A stretch of DNA of 64,000 nt from Elusimicrobium simillimum. Lineage in GTDB: Bacteria; Elusimicrobiota; Elusimicrobia; Elusimicrobiales; Elusimicrobiaceae. The translations under genes and the position numbers were made by a program. The notes under the pieces were generated by a model that saw only the letters and a program-made list of their open reading frames with translations, was not told the origin of the DNA and searched no databases. The stretch spans positions 1,054,001 through 1,118,000 of the forward strand of contig NZ_JBEVVA010000003.1 in NCBI RefSeq assembly GCF_049639735.1. The letters run 5' to 3'. Shown one piece after another: positions 26,277 to 37,900 of the stretch. The stretch's first letter is position 1, and each line of letters starts with the position of its first letter.

Positions 26277-26516
26277 TTCAGTTCTCCAAGATTTGATATT
26301 TGTGCGAAGGCTAACGGGTAGCGCCCAAACTTCACATGATACTATTCTACAAATTTTGTATGAATTTGTTGCGGGTTGTTTTTTTGGTAGGGGGGATATA
26401 GCGCTTTAAGAAAATCAATCATGCCCGAAGGTGTGAACAACGGGCGGATACAAGATCCACCCCTACAGGGTTTATAATTCAGATCCTCGGCTTGCCTTTG
26501 CTGGTATGAAACGCGC
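26277..26516. other. Intergenic stretch with no recognised feature
   Basis: About 240 bp between the divergent-tail GIY-YIG gene and the aminotransferase start. It contains G-rich patches and a weak hairpin near 26445-26470 but no ORF, tRNA or clear promoter that I can support. Confidence 0.4.
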
Positions 26517-26768
26517 TTAGAGTGACTTTGCTTTATTAATTAAAGCCAGCTTGTCTTGCCTTGTCATTCTTTTTATGGCGTATTCGCGGCGTTGGGCGTC
26601 TTGTTTGGTTGAAAAGGTTTCATTGTAAACAAGCTCAACGGGGCAGCGTGCGCGGGTGTATTTGCCGCCTTTGCCGCTGTTATGCGCGGCCAGGCGTTTG
26701 TCAAGGTTATTTGTCCACCCGGTATATAAGGTACCGTCGGCACATTTTAGGATGTAGGTATAGTGCAT
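26517..26768 (-). CDS. GIY-YIG nuclease superfamily protein (UPF0213 type)
   Basis: 83 residues from ATG 26768 (MHYTYILKCADGTLYTGWTN), which matches family starts; a GTG at 26819 would add 17 residues without a ribosome site, so the start is uncertain. The GIY-YIG pair is represented by YTYIL and LYTGW, with the conserved Arg, His and Glu in LDKRLAAHNSGKGGKYTRARCPVEL and KQDAQRREYAIK. These small stand-alone domains are widespread and related to UvrC nuclease domains; their role is unclear. Confidence 0.88.
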   Translation of the reverse strand: MHYTYILKCADGTLYTGWTNNLDKRLAAHNSGKGGKYTRARCPVELVYNETFSTKQDAQRREYAIKRMTRQDKLALINKAKSL

Positions 26769-26831
26769 TGATGGGTTGGTCTTGCTTTTGAGATTAATAC
26801 TTTTAAAAATAGTTTTCACAGGGATTTGAGT

Positions 26832-26917
26832 GGCTTTTTTATTTTTAATGGAGTGAGGTATATCGAGAGCCCCCGGAGTGGGGCGAATATCCGAACGGAG
26901 TTAAAGATAAAAAAGCC
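26832..26917. repeat. Long imperfect hairpin downstream of tRNA-Ser
   Basis: GGCTTTTTTAT (26832-26842) and ATAAAAAAGCC (26907-26917) form an 11-bp perfect outer stem. Inside, GGTATATCG..GCCCC can pair imperfectly with GGGGCGAATATCC. On the minus strand it lies 20 nt after the tRNA and probably serves as its terminator and processing structure. Confidence 0.6.
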
Positions 26918-26937
26918 GCCAAATACCGAAGAAAACA

Positions 26938-27022
26938 CGGAGAGGGAGGGATTTGAACCCTCGATACCTTGCGGTATGCAGGTTTTCGAGACCTGTCGTT
27001 TCAACCACTCACGCACCTCTCC
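26938..27022 (-). tRNA. tRNA-Ser (anticodon CGA)
   Basis: 85-nt class II tRNA on the minus strand. Acceptor GGAGAGG pairs with CCTCTCC, with G as discriminator. The anticodon stem CAGGT/ACCTG encloses CTCGAAA (anticodon CGA, complement of 26986-26988). The long variable arm is ATACC-GCAA-GGTAT and the T-arm GAGGG-TTCAAAT-CCCTC. CCA is not encoded. Confidence 0.97.
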
Positions 27023-27031
27023 ATTACTATA

Positions 27032-27040
27032 ATTATAGCA
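27032..27040 (-). promoter_or_regulatory. Extended -10 element of tRNA-Ser
   Basis: On the minus strand TGCTATAAT (TG extension plus a perfect TATAAT) ends 9 nt before the tRNA 5' end. No strong -35 is visible, as expected for an extended -10 promoter. Confidence 0.6.
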
Positions 27041-27128
27041 AGTTAATAATAATATTAAAATTTTTACAATACAACCGGCAGCCTTTTACCATTGGTATAA
27101 ACGCGGCTTTTTAAGCGCCATTTATATT

Positions 27129-27173
27129 ACCCTCTAAATTTGCTTAAATAGAACATATTTATATTTAGAGGGT
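27129..27173 (+). promoter_or_regulatory. Hairpin covering the ribosome site of the PTPS gene
   Basis: ACCCTCTAAAT (27129-27139) is perfectly complementary to ATTTAGAGGGT (27163-27173). The GAGGG in the 3' arm is the only ribosome site for ATG 27180 (spacing 7 nt), so folding would hide it. The T run after the stem also makes it look like a terminator. Confidence 0.5.
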
Positions 27174-27179
27174 TTTTAT

Positions 27180-27542
27180 ATGGCGCATAAAGTCTACATT
27201 ATCAAAAAAAGCTTTTTTATGGCATCGCACCACCACAAAGGTATGCTTGACGAAGTGGAACACACGCATGAGTTCCGTTATGAAGTCAAACTTAAGGGCG
27301 TTACTAATAACGAGGGGTTTTTAGTTGATTTTAGAGATGTTGAAAAAGCTTTAAATGATTTAATTAATAAAAATTTTAACTACAAATCGCTCAATTCCGT
27401 AATGCAAGAAGAACCTACTACAGAAAATCTGGCCGCGTTAATTTACAATAAATTAAAGGTTATTTTTCTTGATAAGCTGCATTCTGTTGCAGTGTACGAA
27501 ACACCTGACAACTGCGTAATATATGAAGGGGAAGATGAGTAA
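27180..27542 (+). CDS. 6-pyruvoyl-tetrahydropterin synthase/QueD family, possibly the folate-type PTPS-III
   Basis: 120 residues of the PTPS fold. The zinc-binding histidines are in FMASHHHKG and EVEHTHEF; the pterin-anchoring Glu is in AVYETPDN. In QueD and true PTPS the motif is Cys-x3-His-x-His. Here the Cys position is acidic (DEVEHTH: Asp at -4, Glu at -3 from the first His). PTPS-III enzymes replace the Cys with Glu and make 6-hydroxymethyl-dihydropterin, substituting for dihydroneopterin aldolase FolB. The gene overlaps folK by 8 nt, which favours the folate role. Queuosine synthesis remains an alternative. Confidence 0.82.
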   Translation: MAHKVYIIKKSFFMASHHHKGMLDEVEHTHEFRYEVKLKGVTNNEGFLVDFRDVEKALNDLINKNFNYKSLNSVMQEEPTTENLAALIYNKLKVIFLDKLHSVAVYETPDNCVIYEGEDE

Positions 27543-28026
27543 AGCTTTTATAGCGCTTGGCGGTAATAAAGACGACGCTTTTACCCGCCTGCAGGCAGCC
27601 GTGCGCGAGGTTAAAACACTTGGCGTTGTAGAAGCGGTTTCTTCAGTTTACACTACTAAACCGGAGGGGTATGCGGAACAACCGGACTTTTTAAACGCTG
27701 TGTTAATACTGCAAACTTCTCTTACGCCGCTACAGCTTTTGGCGCGGCTAAAAGAAATAGAAACCCGCCTGGGCCGCACACCCACATTTCGCAACGGCCC
27801 CAGAGAGATAGATTTAGACATAATTTTATTTGATGATATTGTTTTAGAGAGTGAAAATCTTACCGTGCCGCACCCGCGCGCGCAGGAAAGATTGTTTGTG
27901 TTAGAACCGCTTTGCGAGCTGGACGGGGGGGTAATATTTCCCAATTCAGGCACACGCGCTTCTAAACTTAAAGAGAATCTAAAGAAAAATACAGTTGCTA
28001 AATTTTGTAAAAAATTGTTAATATAA
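27535..28026 (+). CDS. folK: 2-amino-4-hydroxy-6-hydroxymethyldihydropteridine pyrophosphokinase
   Basis: 163 residues from ATG 27535 (MSKAFIALGGNKDD), preceded by GGGGA; an ATG at 27523 adds four residues and is less likely. HPPK transfers pyrophosphate to 6-hydroxymethyl-dihydropterin in folate synthesis. Signatures: ALGGN at the N-terminus, FLNAV, and the Mg-binding block NGPREIDLDIILFDD, then PHPRAQERLFVLEPL. It overlaps the preceding PTPS gene, so substrate supply and use are coupled. It contains a run of seven Gs (27925-27931) that reads correctly in frame. Confidence 0.94.
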   Translation: MSKAFIALGGNKDDAFTRLQAAVREVKTLGVVEAVSSVYTTKPEGYAEQPDFLNAVLILQTSLTPLQLLARLKEIETRLGRTPTFRNGPREIDLDIILFDDIVLESENLTVPHPRAQERLFVLEPLCELDGGVIFPNSGTRASKLKENLKKNTVAKFCKKLLI

Positions 28027-28061
28027 AGTATCGTATTAAAAAACAAATAAGGAGAATCATA

Positions 28062-28706
28062 ATGAAGAAAACATTAGTTCTTTTATCAGTAGTAGTTTTC
28101 TTGGCTGCCTGCTCTACAGCGGCTGTCAGCACAAAGAAAGCCTGTGACAAAAAACCTTGCAAATCCGCCAAATGCGACGTAAAAAAAGGCCAGGATTGCA
28201 AACCTAAATGTCATCCGTTCAAAAACGTTCCCTGTGAACGCAAAGTGGTAAAACCGGTCGCCAGACCTGTTCCTCCCGCTCCTGTAAGACAGGCTCCCAG
28301 ACAGATTGCGTCTGAAGACCTCGGTACAGTAGCCTCAGTCAGATCAACAGGCGCCGCCACACAGAGAATCGTGTTCAACACACCTATCTTGTTCGAAACA
28401 AACAGCGACAAGTTAAAAGCGGAATCCAACGAACCTATCAAAAAGCTTGCCGGCGTTCTTAAGAAATATCCTAACGCCCACACAACGGTTGAAGGTTATA
28501 CAGATTCTATCGGCGATCCCGCCTACAACGTTGACCTTTCAGAAAGAAGAGCCAAAGCCGTAGTTGCTAAGCTTCAGTCTGAAGGCGTTAGCGAAGCTAA
28601 CCTTTCTGCTAAAGGTTACGGCGCCGCCAACCCCATCGCGGACAACAAAACCAAAGAAGGCCGCGCTAAAAACCGCAGAGTTGAACTTGATATCGTAAAC
28701 AAATAA
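28062..28706 (+). CDS. OmpA/Pal-like outer-membrane lipoprotein
   Basis: 214 residues. A lipoprotein signal with lipobox LAAC (Cys17) is followed by a Lys/Cys-rich stretch (CDKKPCKSAKCDVKKGQDC..CHPF..PCE) with seven cysteines beyond the lipid-modified one, unusual for Pal. Then come a Pro-rich linker and an OmpA-like peptidoglycan-binding domain (about 105-212). That domain includes FETNSDKL, TVEGYTDSIGDPAYNVDLSERRAKAV and GYGAANPIADNKTKEGRAKNRRVEL. The protein anchors the outer membrane to the wall. The sequence uses C-ending codons more than its neighbours, consistent with high expression. It has its own terminator. Confidence 0.92.
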   Translation: MKKTLVLLSVVVFLAACSTAAVSTKKACDKKPCKSAKCDVKKGQDCKPKCHPFKNVPCERKVVKPVARPVPPAPVRQAPRQIASEDLGTVASVRSTGAATQRIVFNTPILFETNSDKLKAESNEPIKKLAGVLKKYPNAHTTVEGYTDSIGDPAYNVDLSERRAKAVVAKLQSEGVSEANLSAKGYGAANPIADNKTKEGRAKNRRVELDIVNK

Positions 28707-28720
28707 TAGTTCTTCTTATT

Positions 28721-28752
28721 TAAAACCCCCGCTCATTTGGGCGGGGGTTTTT
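28721..28752 (+). terminator. Terminator after the Pal-like gene
   Basis: AAAACCCCCGC (28722-28732) pairs with GCGGGGGTTTT (28741-28751), followed by T. Confidence 0.9.
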
Positions 28753-28821
28753 GTATGCCGTTGAAAACAGCCGCCAGCCAGAACATAAGAAGTTATTAGC
28801 AAATTTATATTAGAGAAAATG

Positions 28822-28863
28822 TACCCAAAAGACCTACGTCTTAGTAGGCCTTAAGACCCTGGT
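28822..28863 (+). promoter_or_regulatory. Leader dyad motif, copy 2 (before gene B)
   Basis: TACCCAAAAGACCTA, 6-8 nt, then TAGGCCTTAAGACCCTGGT. AAGACCTAC/GTAGGCCTT forms a 9-position stem with one mismatch. It ends 43 nt before the start of gene B. Confidence 0.75.
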
Positions 28864-28906
28864 GTATATCCCGAAGTAAATCTATTATTTATATAAGGGT
28901 ATTGGT

Positions 28907-31900
28907 ATGAGAAAAATTATTTCGTTGCTGTTAATAGTATGTCTTCTTACAAGCGCGCTCCCTATAAATGTCATGGGGCAGCGTGCCAATCCCTCTTCTA
29001 AAAAACCTTTTCCGCAGTACCAATTTCCCAGTAAAGAAGAATTAGACCGTCAATACAAAAACTCCACAATATCCGTATCCGAGACGACGCGTCATGTGCC
29101 ATCTGAGCGTGCGCTAGCCATAAAGAACCTGGAGTTCAAAGACGCAGTTACGCGCATGTCCAATTTAAAAAATATCAATGTGACACCGGGCAAACTTGAG
29201 GCGTCCGAAATATCCGAAGCTTACCGTTACTTTACTTCCGTCGGTAAATCTAAGCGAAGCAGCTCTGCCGCGCACGGTAAAATCATCAGCGAATATTACC
29301 ACATATTACGCGATTACGAGTATTTGAAGGCGGACGCGACTGGCCGTGAAGTATGGACGGCGCCGGGGCGCGGGCACAAAGACATGTACATAACGGTAAA
29401 AAACGCCGACGGCAGTGTAAAAATGGCGGTAACATTTAACGCGTTGAACAAAGGTTTTTTAAAAGCTTTCGCGAAGTCATTTGAGAAGGTAACGGACCGC
29501 GAGACAGCCTTGCATTACAGTGAGCAGGTTTACAAAATAATGTTAAAGACGGACGGTGTGGACTATGACACGAACCACGTTTTAGCCGCGTATTTTAAAA
29601 AAGGTTTAGAGTTAAAATGGGTTTGCGATGAAGTAAGCGGTATGGAGATCCGCGAAGATTGGGCGATAGCGCGCAACAAAAAAGACCGTCTGTGTCCTAA
29701 CGCCGTGACAAGCATGTTGGCGTTGGGATATTTGGGCCAGGGCGAACAAAACGTATACGAATTTTTAAACCACAATTACATGGGGCGTAACGCGCACGCG
29801 GTGTTAAAAGGCGGGGCGAACGCGCTGATGTTAATGGACAGCGAGGCGTCGTACGAAGCGCTAAAAAAAGTAATAAAAAACAGCGTAAAAAAAGCGACCC
29901 CCACCAACGTTTTTAAGATAGCGTTAAACGCGTTTTTCGATTTAATCTGGGTGACTAGTTATGTAGAAAGAGGTTACAAATATTTTAAAGGAGTATACAA
30001 TAACGAGGTCACAATACGCTTTGAATACCCTGACGTAAAACACATAAAAAAGTTTGGTCTTCCAAGCACGGCAGGCAAGTGTACGCCGTTCTCAAGCACG
30101 CGTGATTGTGTGATGATGCCGACGAGGAACGTATGGGAGGACATAGGTTCAGAGTTAATATTATTTGGCGGAGCGAGGGGTAAAAAGTTAGTAAGTGAGT
30201 TGGTATCGGAAGAACCCAATTTACACAAACCGTTCACTATCGGCGCTGCTATTTATTCGGACTACAACCAAAAACTGTATTACGCGTACAAAGCCGGCAG
30301 CGCGTACGCAGACATGCCTGAAGGCACCAGACGCAGAATAGAACTTGAATTAGGCAGAGGCAGCGCAATCAATGAGAACCACATAGGCATGGTAACGGAG
30401 TACCGCAAAGCGATGTCCGGAGCGAGAGGATTTGACCAAATAATGGGCGGGGTATATATGGTAGCCTTGGTGGTAAGTTTACCAAGTTTTATGGAGTTCG
30501 TGGCAAGCATCCCGCAGTGGGCCAGAGGCAGCAGGATAGGGCGCTACTTTAGCGCAAGCCGCGGCGCGCAGGCCGGCAAAGCCGCCCCCAGCGAAGCTAT
30601 AGGCTCTAATTTAAAACCGCAAGTAGAAGTAAACAAACAAATAGGATTAGATTTAATAAAAGAGTACAATGAAGCGTTTGGGCTCAAAACGCCCAGGAAC
30701 CCGGGCACAACACCGGGCACAAATATTTATACGCCGCCAAACACTAAAGTACCTGTATTTAACAGTGGCAGACCGGGCGGCGCAAGGCCGCAAGTGGGCG
30801 GCGGTAATGTTGACGTATTAACCAAACCCAGACCGCAGCCGCAAACAAGCGGGCCGATATTAAACACGCTTACCAACGAGGTAAAAACTTTATATAAACC
30901 CAGACCGCAGGTATCGGAGGTTGAGGTAATAACCCAGCCGCAGGTTCAGCCCATCACAAACATATTAGAAACACTGACGCAAAATTACGTCAAAGCGGAA
31001 GAAGCCTTATCAACTTTAAACAAAGGCAAAGGCGCCAATGTAATAAGCGATATCACAGGCACCCCGGCGCAGCTCCCCGCGCAAACGCCAAACATAACAA
31101 AAGGTTTTAGTTATATAACAACCTTAGCGGGAACCCTATTTAACAATAAAACAGAAGTAATAACGCAGCCGCAAACCAAAACCGTGAAAACGGAGGCAAT
31201 ACCTCAGCCCGCACAAGTAAACATGCTTGAACGAATCATAACAAACACAACGGACAGCGCAGCGCATCCATCAGCCATAATGCAAAACCCCGGCGAAGAA
31301 ACACCAAAAATGCCTGAGACAGAACGTGTGGACCACGGCAGATTAGAGCGCGAGTTAAACAACGCGAAGAACGGTTATATCAGCCAATACTTAATGAACA
31401 ATTTTTTTAGTTTAACGCAAGAGCAGCAAAAAGAGTTAGATAAAATATTAACAGAAACCGCCAAACGCCCCAAAACAGACCTACACCAAATTAATCCTGT
31501 GCAGCCCGCCATAAGCCAGGCGCAAATAGAGGAGCTGGTGGCAAGCGTTATTACTGAGATTAACGCCGCTATAAACGCTGAAAGGGGGGTAATGCTTAGT
31601 GAGCTTTTCCCCGGTATCGGCCTCTTTATGGATATGATAAAAAGACAGGGGCTTGTAAATGATAGAGAGGCCAGTATAGTTGTAACATTCCTTAATACAG
31701 CCGTACAAACCGCTGATATAGATTATCAAGACTATTTTGGCATGGAAGCGTTTGAAAACCTGCAGACCTCAGGCAATGCTTTACAAGACCCTAATTATCT
31801 TAACTTTCTTGAACATAATATAAAGGTGTCTGCAAGCTTGAATATACTTTTACTTGGCAAAAAGCCTAAGCAGATATTAGAACTGTTTTTAGAAAAACTT

Positions 31901-34900
31901 AGAGACGGCAGTCTTAATTTGGAAAATAAGTCTGACGCCGCCCTGCAATGGAATTCTGCGGCGGAAATAGAAAACAACTCTCTCTGGCTGCCTAAATCCA
32001 ACTACCAACAACGTTTAGAAGCGTTGTTGGCGCCGGTAAAATTCAGCAAGGCTAAAGTATTCTATTCGGATGAAGTTAACCGGGCAAAATTTTATAGAGC
32101 GGAGCAAATAAAAGACCTTATTGATAAGTTGTATGTATTTGGGTTTAATAAATTTGGAAATCATTGGGAAATTTTAAACCGCATGCTGGCTGAAACTATT
32201 GAAGGCATGCCGTTGCCAGACACATACTATGCTGCCATCTCGCCCGTAATACGGGAACTTATGTTTCTGGCCAAAGAACCCAGACATTTTTATTCGCCTG
32301 AATTTAAAGCCAGGTGGGACGCCGCGCTTAAAAAAGCGCTTAAAGATAATTTTTACCGTGATATAAACCCGCAAAAACTTAATGTTGCGCCTGAATATTT
32401 TACACGAATGTTTGATTTTTACAGCGATAAAGAACAGCTGTTATATTTTGAGACACTGTTGAACACTGTTTATTCTAAAAAAGACCACCCCTTTAAACTA
32501 CGCTATGAGCCCAAACTTAACAGCAAGGGGGAATACGGCGTAAATATTTTAAAAGTTAATAAACAAAGAATTCAAGAAGCCGGCACACACCCCGCGCAAA
32601 CATTTCTGCATGAGTTTACACATTATATGCAGGATTCTTTCCTGCTAAAACTTGATCCGTCTAGTAGAGCGTATAACATTTTTTTCAGCTATCACCGCGC
32701 GGGCAAGCAAGGGTGGGGAGAATACTATCAATCTTCCGTGCGGCCGCAAAGAGAAAAGGAATTATTCTATCATAATACGCCTATAGAAAAGGACGCCAAT
32801 ATTATAGCGGGTATAGTATTTAAATCCTGGCAAACCCCATTGAACACAAAAAATATCTCTAAAGAACTTTTTATAATACCGCCGGCACAGCGCGAAGCCG
32901 CTATTATACAGAGTGAGCTTGCCAATCTAACCGCCAATATGAACAACCTCATAGCGGACAAAAACGCCATTGAAAATATGCCCAGAGAAACACGTCTTAA
33001 AAGCTTAAAGGAACTTATAGAAAACAAATCCAATCTTTCTATACAAGCGGTTAATTTAGAGTATTACTTACCCAAAAACAGCAAAGCTATTAATGAATTT
33101 AACAAAGCTAAAGAAAAAGTAGAAGCTGTTATAAGCGGTGTTATGGTTAAAGTGCCGGAAGATAATCTCTCATACATAAACGAACACCATATCAACGTTT
33201 ATATGCCGGCTGCCGCCGCTGCTAACGATGTTAAAGAGGAATATGATTTGTGGGGACTTAACGCTAAACAGCCTAAAGACCCTTTTGAACAGCTTTTAAA
33301 CATAGTTCTACCCCTTACCAGAAGCATGAGCGCCGCCGAAACGGTTGCTGTAAAAAAAATGCTGGCGCAGGCTTACCAAAACGCGGAAGCGGTTTACCAA
33401 AAAAGATACTATAAATCCGCCCAAAAACTTAAAAATGAAAACCGTTTTAATGATAAAAAGTTTATTACTGTATTAGCGGGATTTTTGAAACAGCTTAAAA
33501 AAGAAAAAAATGTAGTTTTAAAACCTGAAATTGTTGAAAACGTGGTTGACCAGGTGCTGCGCAAGCCGCCTTTTGGCGCGTTGCCTGAAATACAAACACC
33601 TATAAAAACACGCCTAACGCCGCCTGCGGTTGAACCCGCGCGTACTACGCAGCCGTATATAGAGCTTTACTCATATCTGCGCCAAATGTTAGAGGAGTAC
33701 GGCCAGCATGCCGCGCTTCCGTCTAAAAGAGATGTACAGGAAAAAGATAGGATTATAGACACCTTTATAACTCTTATGCAAAATGGCGCGGGTAAAAACA
33801 TACCGCAAATGTCCGGTATTTTGCTGGAAAAAACCACCATAAAACGCGCCAACATAAAACTGGCGGATTTAAACAAAGAACTTGCCAGAGTAACTTTTGT
33901 TAAAACGCCCGCCATTGTACTGGCGGACGCAACCACGGGTTATGATCCCAAAACAAACACCGTTACATTAGCTAAGCCCGCCTACACTCACCATGAATAT
34001 ATTACGGATTATATATTCCAAACGGCCTTAGACTATAGCGCGGCGCTGGATAATTTTTACCTTAAAAAAAGCGGTATTTATAATGTGGCGGACTACCCGC
34101 AAATAACACCCGCGCATTATTGGCAAAACCGTACTGACGCTGATGTCTACCAAATAATGAACACAATTTTTGCCCAGGCCCCGCACGAACAGCGGCAGTT
34201 TCTGGCAGCGCTTACAGAACTATTAAAAACAGGTTTTATTATAAAAGAATTTAAACCTATTACCGGCGGCGCCAGGCCGTGGCTTTATCTGCTGCGTGTT
34301 CCCACAACCCAAAAAATTGATTTGCAGGAATATTTTAACAGATATGTGCAAGCCGCTTCTTTAAAAACAGGATATAACGCGCCCTTGGTTTCTTTTAACC
34401 CCGAAGCGGGCTATAGCGGCAAAACAAATAAATTATTAATAAGAGAGCCTGATTTGTCAGCCTCTAACCGTGATTTATTCGCCAACCTTGCGGAAGATTT
34501 GCTTAAAGCTTTATCTGATTTTAAAGCGGCTAACTACACTATTTTAAAAGCGGCCGCTGCCCAACCGGAAGTTAAAAATATAATGCCCGCGCTAAATGCC
34601 CAGCCAGCGCGAATTATATTGCCAACCGTAAGATTTGAAGATAAAAAGCTTAAAGAGCTTTTAGGTGATTTTATTGAACACAGTGTCTTGCGGTATGCCA
34701 ATACCAACAAAACGCCGCAGGCACTCAAGAACAGCGCGTTTTCGCCATTGTTAGAGGTCTTTGCCAAAACTGCCGATGACAACGGAGTATTAACCGCCAA
34801 AGTAAAAGACGCCGCCTACACGGCTTTGCCGCTGGCCGCGCAGGAATATGTTTATGATAACGGCGCGCCTGCTGTACGCGCAGTGGCCGACGGCACCGCT

Positions 34901-37900
34901 TTATATGACCCCTCTTTCCAAAAACACTTTACTGTTCAAATTGAAAATGTAATGCAGAGTAAGAAAGGCGACGGGCAAAATATAACTTCTGCGGTAAATA
35001 TGTTGCTTTCAGATATAAATTCAGCACAAACGCCGCCTGTGCAACACTCTTTAGATAAAAAAACTTTTAATGATATCGTGGCGGCGGAAATAGAAAAACA
35101 TTTGCCAAAAGAAGACAGCCCCAAGCTTTTCGCAGACCCTTTAGGGGTAGGTATGCTTGTGGATTTTGCCTCAAAAATCATGAAAAAGCTTACTTTCGTG
35201 CAGCTTACGGCTGCTAAAAAAATGCTGCAAAACGCCTACGACGCCGCTTTAAATGAATATAAACAAACGGTTGAACCTATAATAGAAAACGAAGCGGACC
35301 TTTTTAATAAACCGCAATTTCTGCATATTCTTTTAAAACATGTTACTGAGTTTAAAGGCCGCAGTAACCCCGTTATTAAAAAAAGTATTGTATATGACCT
35401 TTTTGATTCTGTTCTTAAGGAAATTAAATCTAAATTAGCGCATCATAATATAGCGCAACAAACACTTAAACAAGCCGAGGCAAAGCCCAATTTCTCGCTT
35501 TCACCCTATATAGGATTATTTGAAAATGTGCGTCTTATGCTTAAAGATGAAGCGGCAAAAAATTCTCCGTTATCAGACAAGCAGTTAAAAGAAAAAAATA
35601 TGATTTTAGATACAATGGCTGACTTGTTTGAACATGGCGAGGCAGGCCAGGTAAGTCCGCTTTATTTTATATTGGCGGATTGGCGCAAATTCCCCGCGGA
35701 GCTTGATTTGCCAAGAAGCAACAAACTGCTTTCAGACCTTAGAAACAAAGCGTCCGAAAGATTAAAAGGGCTTAATATTCCGCGCCCCGTGTTTACAGGC
35801 AACCCTACCGGTTTTGACCCCGCGGCCAACACAATATTACTGCCCGCTCTGCAAGATTTTTCCCATGAGGGTATTACCGACTATATTTTCCAAACCGTTT
35901 ATGATTACGCCGTAGCGCTTGATAACTACTATACCCAAACCCCGGGCTATTATAATGTGGGGGAAATACGTTATATAAACCCCCGTTCTTACTGGAGAAA
36001 TAAATATGATAACGATATATACCAGTATCTTTCCGCTTTTGTTAAAGAAGCCCGCAACGTGCAAACCGCTCACGGCCAGGCTGCCGCGCTGGAAGCGGTT
36101 TTACAATATACCAAAACGGGTTTTAGCGCGGAGCCAGGCTTGGGTATAGAGGCGGCGCCGCTTATAAACGCTTTCAGGGGCAAAGGCAAAACAAGCTTTG
36201 AAATAAACGATTATTTAAACAGGTATATAAAAGCCGCTGAGCTTAAATTAGGCCAACCGCTGCCCGCTATTGAAAAGGGCGCCGCCGCCGGCTATAACGC
36301 GCGGGAAAATAAAATTGCGGTAAGAGGATTTACCGCTAATAATGATAATATGAGCATTTATCTTAACCTGGCCTATGACCTTGCCACAGGATTATGGGAA
36401 TATTACTCAGGCAAAGAAGAAAGACCTATGATACCCGGTTTTCTTGATTATCTTTCTTTCAAGCCCGAAAAATCATCAGGTAAAATAAAAGAAGCTATAG
36501 AAGAGGAATATGTGGACCCCACCACAATGAAAGAAGTAGTAAGGGTGATTAAAAACGGCCGGGAGACAAGCAGTTTGCCGCAAAAACCCATGTTGTTTGT
36601 AACAGAAGAAATGGCGGCAAAAAAAAGATACGATGATGCGCTTATAAATCAAAAACTTGACGCGGCCGCGCAAGAGGCCATAAACGCGGCCGAGGAAGCC
36701 AGAAAAGTTTTTGCAAGCCAATATCCCGACAAAAGAGTATATTATGTTAAAGGGTTTTTAAATGAAGATAAAAAGCTTGGTGAGCGTTTAAATTCAGTGG
36801 TAAAAGCCGCCTCAAGAGAAGCCGCAAGAGAATACGTTATACTCTACGGCGATGCCGGCGCCGCCCAAATTACCGACGGCACAGCGCTTAACGATATCGC
36901 GTTTAAAATTTTAATTACAGAAAAAATTGACCAGGTTATCCAAAGAAGAACCAGTTACAGCAATATGGTTAAAGAAGCCGGCGAATGGCTAAAATCCGCC
37001 ATAGAAACAACCACTTTTGACGTAACGCCTGAACAGCAAACATCTGCGGCCCCTGCAGTGCAGGCGGACGACTCTGCGCCGCAGGACGCCGTCAAGCTTT
37101 ACGGCCCCGCCCCCGTGCTTTATGAGGACGCGGCGCAGCAGCGGCTTTTTACAGAGCTCTACTATAAGTTTTTTGATATGGAACAGCTAGAGGTAGCTGG
37201 TAAAACAGAACAGGCTTCCGCCAAGAAAGCGGAAATAAAAGAAATGTTTAACTCTTTACCGCTGCCGCGGGCGTATCATGCTTTTGCGGATGATTTTTTA
37301 GAACAATTTTATAAATCCGTAATAAAAAAATACCCCAGAAAAAACGGCCTGCCCGATAACATTCACTCTATTAAACCACGCCCTTATAACCATAAAGCGC
37401 CGGAGGAGGATTTTATAATATTAAGCAGGCTTATGGAAATATTTCCCAAGCTTAGCATAGACGACAAACAACGCTTTCTGCTTTACCATATAAACAAAAC
37501 CGCTAACACCTACCTTGAACAATTTGAGGAAAAGGGTGTTACCCTTGTGGTACCGCAAATAAACGATATCAGGCTGCCCCATGAAAGCAAAATGACTGAA
37601 AACATGCACGGTTTTAGCCATATAAATATGCCATTCCCGCCCAATGCCGGGATTGAAGAAATTTTGCATGAGTTTATTTACGGTTACGCGTTTTCTTTGC
37701 AAAGACAGTTTTTTGATACTTATTTTAGAGATTATGAATTGGATGTTGTATTTGAGGAATATCCCTTTGAAGCATATTCAAAAGAACTTGCTGATAAATT
37801 TTTAGAAAAATTTCGCGCCAAAACAAGCACTTTTGATAATCTCTCCTCAGCGCTGCAGCCCTATGAGTCGCCGTTACCAACGCCAAGACCGCAATGGGCG

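Noticed and set aside
27060..27179. preQ1 or THF riboswitch before the PTPS-folK pair
   Set aside because: The stem arms do not match either consensus core, and no pseudoknot partner was visible; only the simple ribosome-site hairpin is supported.
29974..30237. An antisense ORF recurring in all three head cassettes (also 21652-21915 and 42240-42503)
   Set aside because: It recurs only because the DNA cassettes are identical. It has no ribosome site and no independent signal, and lies opposite a conserved coding frame.
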